DNA of 49,257 nt, taken from contig NZ_FWXX01000016.1 in the NCBI RefSeq assembly GCF_900176475.1, forward strand, positions 1 to 49,257. The letters run 5' to 3'. Below are positions 43,105 to 49,257 of this stretch, piece after piece; position 1 is the first letter of the stretch, and each line of letters opens with the position of its first letter. The notes under the pieces are model-generated. The model saw nothing but the letters and a program-made list of their open reading frames with translations. It ran no database searches and was not told the origin of the DNA. This DNA comes from Tropicibacter naphthalenivorans (lineage in GTDB: Bacteria > Pseudomonadota > Alphaproteobacteria > Rhodobacterales > Rhodobacteraceae). A program made the translations under genes and the position numbers.

Positions 43105-44141
43105 CCGCTCTATTGCCCGGGCATCACCCGTCCGAGATCACCACCGTCGCAGCGCTGCCGCAGGTCACCAAGGCCGAGCGTCTGCGGCTGTTGACGGATG
43201 AACGCAACACGGCCGTCCATCGCGATATGATGACCATGGTTCCGGCCATGAAGATGGTGCAGGTCGGCGGCACGGCCTCCGCCGACAGTTTGCCCAAGAC
43301 GCTGTCGGTTGTCGCATGGAACGTCGAGCGGTGCCTGTTTCCCGAAGAGAGCGCAGCGCATCTTGCGCCGCACGCGCCCGATATCGTGCTGCTTTCCGAG
43401 GTGGATCACGGCATGGCCCGCACCAAGCAGCGCCACACCACTGCCGATTTTGCCGAAGCGATGGGCATGGCCTATGCGTTTGGTGTGGAGTTTCATGAGT
43501 TGGATCTTGGCGGCCCGACCGAGCGGAAATTCTGCGACGACGATTTCAATGCCCTTGGCTGGCATGGCAATGCCATCCTGTCGCGTGTGCCGTTTTCGCG
43601 CGTCACGCTGATCCGCCTTGACGTTCATGGGCATTGGTTTGCCGCCGAAGCCGGCGCGGATCCCGAACAACCCCGCCTTGGCGGACGCATGGCGCTTGCC
43701 GCCGTGGTCGAGACCAAAGCCGGACCGCTGTGCGTGGTCTCGACCCATCTCGAAAGCAATGCCGATGGTGCTCATCGTGCGCGCCAGATGGAGGCGCTGC
43801 TTGACGGGATAGAGGCGTTCGCACCGGATATGCCGGTGCTGATTGGCGGCGACCTCAACACGGGCAATCATTGCCCGCCGGATTTTGACTGGCGCGGCGA
43901 GGCGTTGTTCGCGATGACCGAGGCGCGCGGCTATGCCTGGGGCTTCACCGCCGATGGCATGACGACGCGGCCCAGCCTGATCACGCCGCATCCAATGCGG
44001 GTGATGAAGCTGGACTGGCTTGCAGGCCGGGGGCTTGAGCCTTTGAGCAAGGCGGTCATTTCGTCGATCTCGCAGAGCGGCACGCCGCTGTCCGACCATG
44101 ACGCTGTCTGGTGCGAATGTGCTGTTTTGGCGTCGCGTTGA
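43101..44141 (+). CDS. Endonuclease/exonuclease/phosphatase-fold protein in the ugp operon
   Basis: A metal-dependent phosphoesterase fold of 346 residues from a GTG overlapping the ugpC stop. Active-site segments are VVAWNVE (Asn and Glu), LLSEVD (metal Glu), STHLESN (His), [10 protein letters not shown] (Asp/Asn pair) and TPLSDHDAV (Asp-His). The first about 65 residues have no clear fold. Family members cleave phosphodiesters of DNA, lipids or small molecules. Its place at the end of ugpBAEC, where other bacteria have the glycerophosphodiesterase ugpQ, suggests it hydrolyses imported glycerophosphodiesters in the cytoplasm. No signal peptide is seen. Confidence 0.8.
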   Translation: MTALLPGHHPSEITTVAALPQVTKAERLRLLTDERNTAVHRDMMTMVPAMKMVQVGGTASADSLPKTLSVVAWNVERCLFPEESAAHLAPHAPDIVLLSEVDHGMARTKQRHTTADFAEAMGMAYAFGVEFHELDLGGPTERKFCDDDFNALGWHGNAILSRVPFSRVTLIRLDVHGHWFAAEAGADPEQPRLGGRMALAAVVETKAGPLCVVSTHLESNADGAHRARQMEALLDGIEAFAPDMPVLIGGDLNTGNHCPPDFDWRGEALFAMTEARGYAWGFTADGMTTRPSLITPHPMRVMKLDWLAGRGLEPLSKAVISSISQSGTPLSDHDAVWCECAVLASR

Positions 44142-44170
44142 AGGTCCGATGCTTTGCAGGTCACATTCTG

Positions 44171-47100
44171 TCAGCGGGAATTGTGCGCCATCAAGTCCCG
44201 CAGAGCGAGCGCCGCTGCTTCTTGCTTGACCGGGCCAAAGCCACGCACCGCGGTGACAGACCCGAGCAGGGCCACAGCCTCGGGCAGGCTCTCTTTGGTC
44301 AACCTGTCCGCCAGCTTGCCGATCAGATCGCGATACGCGGCGATCAAGGCACGTTCCATGCGCCGTTCTTCAGTCTGGCCGAATGGGTCGAACGCCGTCC
44401 CGCGTAGGCGTTTGCCCTGGGCAAGCAGCCGCATTGCGGGGCGGATCCATGGGCCAAAGGCGCGTTTGCGCGGGCGCCCGCGGGCGTCCTTGCCGGGCAG
44501 CATCGGCGGGGCAAGGTGGTGGGTCACGGTGAAGTCACCGTCGAAGCGGTCCTTCAGCCCCTCGAGAAAGCCCATCTGGGTATGCAGGCGGGCGACCTCG
44601 TATTCGTCCTTGTAGGACATCAGTTTGAACAGACCGGTCATCGCGGCCTCGGTCAGCGGGCCGGGGGTGCCGCTCACGCGGGTCTCGGCCAGGCGAATGC
44701 GATCAACCTCTGTTCGATAGGTCTTGGCCCATCCGGCGTCTTGGTAGTCGGTCAGAAAGGCCGCGCGCCGCGCGATCTGTTCGTCCAACGTCTGAGCGGC
44801 AGGAGCGGTCAGCCCAGCGGCGTCCTCGACGGCGGCGCGGTCCAACACCGCGATCCGACCCCAAGCAAAAGCCCGCTTGTTCAGGTCAGGCTTTACCCCG
44901 TTCAGGTCGATCGCCCGCGTCAGCGCGTCCAGCGACAGCGGCACCAACCCCGCCTGCCAGGCTGCGCCCAGCATCATCACATTGGCAAAGACCGTCTCGC
45001 CCAGCAGCGCCTCTGACAGGGCGTTGGCGTCGAGCGTGTTCACGCCCCCGGTCGCCGCCGCGATGGCCTCGAGCCGCGTCCCTGCATTCAGATCGGCGTC
45101 ACGGTTCTGGACCAGATCGCCGGTCGGCATCGCGGCGGTGTTCACCACGCCGCGGGTGCCGGGGTGGAAGGTCTGCGAGGCTTTGGGCGAGGAACTGACC
45201 ACCATGTCGCAGCCAATCAGCGCATCCGCCGAGGCCGGTTCGACCCGGACCTGGTTCACTTCTGTCGCCTCCCGCGCCATGCGGATGTAGCTGATGACCG
45301 GGCCGAATTTCTGTGCAAAGCCCATGAAGTCCAGCACGCTCGCGCCCTTGCCCTCGAGGTTGGCGGCCATGGCGATCAGCTGGCCTACGGTGACGACTCC
45401 CGTGCCGCCGACGCCCGTGACAACAATGTCCCAAGGCTGGTCCAAGGGCGGCATGACCGGCTGATGGAGCGTTTTCGACAGGCGGTCAAAGGCCGCCTCA
45501 CCGCGCTGCGCCCCCTTTTTCAACGTCGCCCCTTCGACGGTGACAAAGCTGGGGCAGAAGCCGTTTACGCAGGTAAAGTCCTTGTTGCAGGTGTTGAGGT
45601 TGATCTTGCGCTTGCGGCCAAACTCTGTCTCCAGCGGCTCGACGCTGAGGCAGTTGGATTCCACGGAACAATCGCCGCAGCCCTCGCAGACCAGCGGATT
45701 GATGACCGCGAATTTCTTGGGGTCGTCCATGCGACCACGCTTGCGCAGGCGTCGTTTTTCGGTGGCGCAGGTCTGCTGGTAGATCAACACCGTCGTTCCC
45801 GGAATATCGCGCAACTCGCGCTGCACGGCATCCAGATCGCGGCGATGATACGCTTGAACCCCCGCGATCTTTGGCAGCGCCTCGGGCTGGTCCGACACCA
45901 TGACGACGCGTTTTGCGCCCTCGGCCAGCACCGAGCGGGCAATCGCCTCGACCGAGATCGGCCCGTCCACGGTTTGCCCGCCGGTCATCGCCACGGCGTC
46001 ATTGAACAGGATCTTGAAGGTGATGTTGGTCTTCGCCGCAATCGCCTGCCGCACCGCCAGCGAACCCGAGTGGTAATAGGTCCCCTCGCCAAGGTTCTGA
46101 AAGACGTGTCGGTTGCCGTTGAACTGCGCGCGGGCCACCCAATTCACGCCTTCGCCGCCCATCTGGATCAGCGAGGTGGTGTTGCGCCCCATCCACGAGG
46201 CCATGAAGTGACAGCCGATCCCGGCAAAAGCCTGCGACCCCTCGGGCACCTTGGTCGAGGAATTGTGCGGGCAGCCAGAGCAGAAATAAGGCGTGCGCGT
46301 CGCGCCGGGCACGGTGATCGGCTGCGGCGGCGTGGCAGAGGCATCAAGATCGGCAATCCCGTTCTGGCGCAGTCGGTCGGCGATGTGCCGCGCCAGCATC
46401 ACCGGGCCAAGCTCGGACGTCCAAGGGATCAGCCGCTTGCCGGTCTCGTCGCGCTTGCCGACCATGCGGCGCGGTTTGTGACCGGGAAAGTCGTAGAAAT
46501 ACTCCTTGAGCTGGCTTTCGATGATGCCGCGCTTTTCCTCGATGACCAGCAGCTCATCCTTACCTTCAGCGAAGGCCAGCGCGCCCTCGTGCTCGAGCGG
46601 CCAGACCATGCCGACCTTATACAGGTCGACCCCCAGTTCGGCGGCGCGTGTCTGGTCGATGCCCAGCAGCCGCAAAGCCTCTAGCACGTCCAGATGCGCT
46701 TTGCCCGTGGTCACGATGCCAAAGCGCGCCGCGTGCCCCCATTCGGCGCGGTCGATGGGGTTGGCACGGGCAAAGGCCATGACGGCGTTTTTCTTGTGCT
46801 CCAGCCGCGCTTCGATCTGCGGGCCGGGGAGGTCGGGCCAGCGGTAGTGCAATCCGTCTTGCGGCGCCTCGAACTCCGGCTTCGCAAAGGCCCGGTCGGG
46901 TTGCAGGTCAAAGGACATGCCGCTCTCAACCGTCTCTGAGATCGCCTTGAAGCCGACCCACATCCCCGAGAAGCGGGACAGCGCATAGCCCCACTCGGCG
47001 AAGGGCAGGAATTCCGCCACGTTGGACGGGTTCAGCACCGGCATAAAGAAGTTCATGAAGGCGACATCGGACTGGTGTGACATGGACGACGACACGCAGC

Positions 47101-47560
47101 CATGGTCATCCCCCGCAACCACCAGCACGCCGCCATGGGGCGACGACCCGTAGGCATTGCCGTGTTTCAGCGCATCACCCGCCCGGTCGACGCCCGGCCC
47201 CTTGCCGTACCACAGGCCAAAGACCGCATCGCAGGTCTTGTGCGGATCGCTTTCGACCTGCTGCGTGCCGATCATCTGCGTCGCGCCGAATTCCTCGTTC
47301 ACCGCCGGCAAAAAGGTCACGCCCGCCTCCTCGACCAGCTTGGCGTTGCGCCCGATTTCCAAGTCGATCCCGCCCACCGGCGAGCCGCGATAGCCCGAGA
47401 CGTAGCCGCGTGTATCGAGGCCCCGCGCCCGGTCCCGCCGCGCCTGATCAAGTGCGATGCGCACGATGGCCTGCGTGCCGGTCATAAAGACGCGGCCTTT
47501 GGTTTTCGTGTAGCGGTCGGTGAGCGCGTAATCGCGCAGGATCGGGGTCTGGTCGGTCAT
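44171..47560 (-). CDS. Indolepyruvate ferredoxin oxidoreductase, fused alpha-gamma type
   Basis: A 1129-residue thiamine-diphosphate enzyme that oxidatively decarboxylates aryl- or branched-chain 2-oxo acids to acyl-CoA with ferredoxin. Domains in order: N-terminal pyrimidine-binding domain (GYRGSPVGGIDLEI, LPAVNEEFGATQM), TPP domain (GIGCHFMASWMGR, MGGEGVNWVARAQFN), a Cys-rich iron-sulfur part (CSGCPHNSS before it, then CEGCGDCSVESNC and CNKDFTCVNGFCPSF), the gamma-subunit domain (VTGVGGTGVVTVGQLIAMAA) and a C-terminal extension common to the fused proteins. ATG 47560 follows GAGGAG. It is divergent from an Lrp regulator. It would complete aromatic amino acid breakdown after transamination. 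Confidence 0.92.
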   Translation of the reverse strand: MTDQTPILRDYALTDRYTKTKGRVFMTGTQAIVRIALDQARRDRARGLDTRGYVSGYRGSPVGGIDLEIGRNAKLVEEAGVTFLPAVNEEFGATQMIGTQQVESDPHKTCDAVFGLWYGKGPGVDRAGDALKHGNAYGSSPHGGVLVVAGDDHGCVSSSMSHQSDVAFMNFFMPVLNPSNVAEFLPFAEWGYALSRFSGMWVGFKAISETVESGMSFDLQPDRAFAKPEFEAPQDGLHYRWPDLPGPQIEARLEHKKNAVMAFARANPIDRAEWGHAARFGIVTTGKAHLDVLEALRLLGIDQTRAAELGVDLYKVGMVWPLEHEGALAFAEGKDELLVIEEKRGIIESQLKEYFYDFPGHKPRRMVGKRDETGKRLIPWTSELGPVMLARHIADRLRQNGIADLDASATPPQPITVPGATRTPYFCSGCPHNSSTKVPEGSQAFAGIGCHFMASWMGRNTTSLIQMGGEGVNWVARAQFNGNRHVFQNLGEGTYYHSGSLAVRQAIAAKTNITFKILFNDAVAMTGGQTVDGPISVEAIARSVLAEGAKRVVMVSDQPEALPKIAGVQAYHRRDLDAVQRELRDIPGTTVLIYQQTCATEKRRLRKRGRMDDPKKFAVINPLVCEGCGDCSVESNCLSVEPLETEFGRKRKINLNTCNKDFTCVNGFCPSFVTVEGATLKKGAQRGEAAFDRLSKTLHQPVMPPLDQPWDIVVTGVGGTGVVTVGQLIAMAANLEGKGASVLDFMGFAQKFGPVISYIRMAREATEVNQVRVEPASADALIGCDMVVSSSPKASQTFHPGTRGVVNTAAMPTGDLVQNRDADLNAGTRLEAIAAATGGVNTLDANALSEALLGETVFANVMMLGAAWQAGLVPLSLDALTRAIDLNGVKPDLNKRAFAWGRIAVLDRAAVEDAAGLTAPAAQTLDEQIARRAAFLTDYQDAGWAKTYRTEVDRIRLAETRVSGTPGPLTEAAMTGLFKLMSYKDEYEVARLHTQMGFLEGLKDRFDGDFTVTHHLAPPMLPGKDARGRPRKRAFGPWIRPAMRLLAQGKRLRGTAFDPFGQTEERRMERALIAAYRDLIGKLADRLTKESLPEAVALLGSVTAVRGFGPVKQEAAALALRDLMAHNSR

Positions 47561-47668
47561 GGTGGTTCTCCTCGTCGCCAAGGATCGCGCACCAAGGGTG
47601 AAAAGGGCTTTCAACCTTGCGTCAGGCGGGGCAAGATTTGATCCAATTATTTCTCAAAGCGGTAAAAT

Positions 47669-48139
47669 ATGAACGATACACATCATCTATCCGACGCCGA
47701 AGCTAAACTTCTTGCGATACTGCAACGCGATGCCTCGGCCAGCGTAGCCGAGATGGCAGAGGCGACCAACGCCTCGCCCGCCACTGTCTGGCGGCGCATC
47801 CGTGCGCTCGAGGAGCGCGGCGTCATTGGTCCGCCGGTTCGGTTGGTCGACCCGGCAAAGGTCGGCCGCGGCATGGATGTCTACTGCCAAGTGCGCATGA
47901 AGGCGCAGGACGCGCCGTCTCGCGCTGCTTTTCAACGCGCGGTGGACGCGGAACCGGCGATCCTCGAGGTCTACTCGGTGACCGGCGAATGGGACTACAT
48001 GCTGCACATGGTGGTCCGCGACATCGCGGATTTTGAAGCCATCCTCATGCGCCGCCTGCTTGAACTCGACTGCGTAGCGGGCACCTCGACGATCTTCGCG
48101 CTGCGCCGGATCAAGCACACCCGCGAGGTGCCGCTCTAG
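47669..48139 (+). CDS. Lrp/AsnC-family transcriptional regulator
   Basis: A regulator of 156 residues. The N-terminal helix-turn-helix is DASASVAEMAEATNASPATVWRRI (read in part) and the C-terminal RAM effector domain has ILEVYSVTGEWDYMLHMVV and TSTIFALRRIKHT. It is divergent from the indolepyruvate ferredoxin oxidoreductase gene with 108 nt between start codons. Such neighbours usually respond to the amino acid whose breakdown they control. The stop codon overlaps an IS1182 remnant on the other strand, but the protein end is normal. Confidence 0.9.
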   Translation: MNDTHHLSDAEAKLLAILQRDASASVAEMAEATNASPATVWRRIRALEERGVIGPPVRLVDPAKVGRGMDVYCQVRMKAQDAPSRAAFQRAVDAEPAILEVYSVTGEWDYMLHMVVRDIADFEAILMRRLLELDCVAGTSTIFALRRIKHTREVPL

Positions 48140-48315
48140 CCGTCCCGCCCTGTCTGATCGGGAGCTCTACGGTTGAATTCGGCGGCAGCGAAGTCGAGCT
48201 CATCGACAAAGGCATCAATCACCCGAACGGGATGATCCTTACCAATCCGGGCCTCCAGACGATCCGGAAACATGGTCGCCTGTTCCCGGTCTACTCCCTC
48301 GATATAGCCAGACAT
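48136..48315 (-). mobile_element. IS1182-family transposase N-terminal remnant
   Basis: A 59-codon frame beginning MSGYIEGVDREQATMFPDRL, then GKDHPVRVIDAFVDELDFA, and ending TGRDG. This matches the N-terminal domain of IS1182-type transposases up to their TGRPGYHP motif. It is cut there and ends at a TAG that overlaps the lrp stop codon. The catalytic domain is absent. Confidence 0.75.
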
Positions 48316-48747
48316 TCCAGCCTCTACCTGATAGAGTCAGCGTTGCCGAACTCCGCGTTTCCACACAGTCTCACCCCGAAGCTGCCGTTTGGGGGCATGG
48401 CCACACGCGGTGTTGCAATTTTTCCAAACCGGCCATTCGACACGCCGCGCATCATTCTTTTCGACTGAACTGCTGAACTGCGGGACAAAGCTAGCTTTCG
48501 CGGCAGTTGTGCCAATGTCGCCAACCGAGTTTGGTTCCGTGCTTTTTCCGCGGTTCTGACGCATCCCCACCTCTTGCAACGCACAGGACCCATACACTTG
48601 ACAGACCGGCCGGATCTTGTGCAGCTGGGCTCGGAAGAGCGCAACCTGGGGAATATCGGTCAAAGTGATCTTTCCAAAATAATTGGCACACCACACCCGT
48701 TTTGCTGAAGTTGCATAAGTTCATTTCGTCACCACGAGTTCCTTAAT
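48316..48747. other. Spacer between IS1182 and DUF1963 remnants
   Basis: About 430 nt in which I find no supportable gene. Part may be the left end of the IS1182 element. Minus-strand open frames here have no recognisable domain. Confidence 0.4.
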
Positions 48748-48947
48748 ATGTCATCCTTCAAACCCGCACTGATCCTGCGCCCCACGCCGGCCGCCGAGAC
48801 CGGCGCGCACACGCCACATTTCGCCGGAGGGGATCCGCGCATGCCCGAGGACATGCCCTAGCCCGAGGATCCGAGTTGTGGGGGGCGCTCAGCTTTCTGA
48901 TGCAGCTGGACCTGTCCCTGAACCGCCCCGCTTTTGCCGGAGGCTGA
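48748..48947 (+). pseudogene. DUF1963/YwqG-like N-terminal remnant
   Basis: The frame MSSFKPALILRPTPAAETG and HFAGGDPRMPEDMP resembles the start of DUF1963 (YwqG-type) proteins, whose next residue is usually Trp. Here that codon is TAG (48859-48861), one change from TGG. The sequence then continues PEDP and, after the loss of one base, ELWGALSFLMQLDLS, the next conserved DUF1963 stretch. It ends at TGA 48945-48947, close to the IS3 remnant. The original function is unknown in any case. Confidence 0.55.
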
Positions 48948-49049
48948 TTACTCAGCTTCAGGCGACTTTATCGAACTCATTACGCTGTTGATAGAACTTC
49001 TCCTCGGCTTCTGCTGGCGGGATGTTTCCGATGGGTGAGGAGGATCAGG

Positions 49050-49070
49050 AAATGATCCGGGGGATCATTT
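49050..49070. repeat. Perfect palindrome inside the IS3 transposase remnant
   Basis: AAATGATCC and GGATCATTT, 9-bp arms around GGG. It lies in extra sequence between NNRRL and PIGNIPP of the transposase. Confidence 0.7.
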
Positions 49071-49193
49071 TGCCGACGCAAGGCAGGCGGCGGTTGTTGA
49101 ACCAATCGACCCATTTCAAGGTTTCCCATTCGACAGCGTCCGCGGTTTTCCATGGGCCTATCGGGTGGATGACCTCGGCTTTGAACAATGGAA

Positions 49194-49228
49194 GGGGACC
49201 GTGGCCCCAGTGGGGCCGCGAAAGCCCC
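49194..49228. repeat. Long imperfect palindrome inside the IS3 transposase remnant
   Basis: The core GGCCCC-AGT-GGGGCC (49203-49217) is perfect, with outer GGGG (49194-49197) facing CCCC (49225-49228). It sits in extra sequence between ALAETI and LFKAEV of the transposase. Confidence 0.65.
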
Positions 49229-49257
49229 TGGAATGATGATGGTTTCCGCCAGGGCGT

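Larger units (their letters stand above)
48958..49257 (-). mobile_element. IS3-family transposase (OrfB) C-terminal remnant, runs off the window
   Basis: From the window edge one frame reads NALAETI. After about 45 foreign bases a second frame reads LFKAEVIHPIGPWK and WETLKWVDWFNNRRL. A further 13 codons with a TGA intervene, and then PIGNIPPAEAEEKFYQQ continues to a stop at 48958-48960. These are consecutive conserved parts of the IS3 OrfB C-terminus, interrupted twice by palindromic sequence. Inactive. Confidence 0.7.

Noticed and set aside
48711-48726. TTGCATAAGTTCATTT, similar to the 16-28 kb operators
   Set aside because: Only the left half matches, there is no partner site 55 bp away and no intact gene next to it.
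1-49257. Search for CRISPR arrays, tRNA or rRNA genes and riboswitches
   Set aside because: No regular direct repeats, cloverleaf-like segments or rRNA stretches were seen by eye; a covariance-model scan was not possible.

Overview
The window looks like chromosome of a marine-type alphaproteobacterium, most likely Rhodobacteraceae (Roseobacter group). The basis is high GC, dense unidirectional catabolic operons with ATGA, GTGA and TGATG stop/start overlaps, many ABC uptake systems for small organic compounds, HisD-family catabolic dehydrogenases, and a fused indolepyruvate ferredoxin oxidoreductase with a divergent Lrp gene. This placement rests on protein family resemblance, not on a search. 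I see no rRNA, tRNA or CRISPR array.

Layout. (1) 1-5549: a minus-strand amino-compound uptake and degradation operon (solute-binding protein, permease, ATPase, class-III aminotransferase, CoA-transferase A/B, M20 peptidase) facing a LysR regulator. It is heavily damaged: an amber codon in the binding protein, an internal deletion in the permease, an ATPase fused in frame to a headless aminotransferase, and no stop codon for CoA-transferase A before B. (2) 5544-12208: a five-gene surface glycan operon (two methyltransferases, a GT2 with a long C-terminal extension, a GT4, and a pyruvyltransferase-methyltransferase fusion). (3) 12408-28247: a catabolic supercluster. It holds an aldehyde dehydrogenase, a bicupin, two HisD-family dehydrogenases, a LacI regulator, a carbohydrate-type ABC importer with a tandem SnoaL-like protein, an AtzG/AtzE-like amidase pair, an RraA-family protein, an alpha/beta hydrolase and an SDR. 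(4) 28299-33646: a GntR/FCD regulator and a YtfQ-YtfR-YtfT-YjfF sugar importer. (5) 34202-37908: an McrBC restriction system, followed by decayed IS256 and IS5 pieces. (6) 38916-44141: an UgpB-A-E-C glycerol-3-phosphate-type importer ending in an endonuclease/exonuclease/phosphatase-fold gene. (7) 44171-48139: indolepyruvate ferredoxin oxidoreductase and Lrp. (8) 48136-49257: a graveyard of IS1182, DUF1963 and IS3 fragments.

The strongest non-gene signal is in region 3. Three promoter regions (16.3, 23.0 and 28.2 kb) each carry a pair of TTGCATAC..TTGCAA-type operators whose starts are exactly 55 bp apart. Two of the three also share the same promoter core (TTGCGA, 17 bp, TACxCC) at identical distances from both operators and from the start codon. 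This ties genes about 12 kb apart into one apparent regulon, probably run by the LacI protein at 16411-17415, and suggests a single uncharacterised degradation pathway with two HisD-type oxidation steps.

A second theme is suture-like internal deletion. The permease, the ATPase-aminotransferase chimera, the 53-residue IS256 derivative and the IS5 remnant all join sequences that are normally far apart. Read-level checks should decide whether these are real or assembly artefacts.
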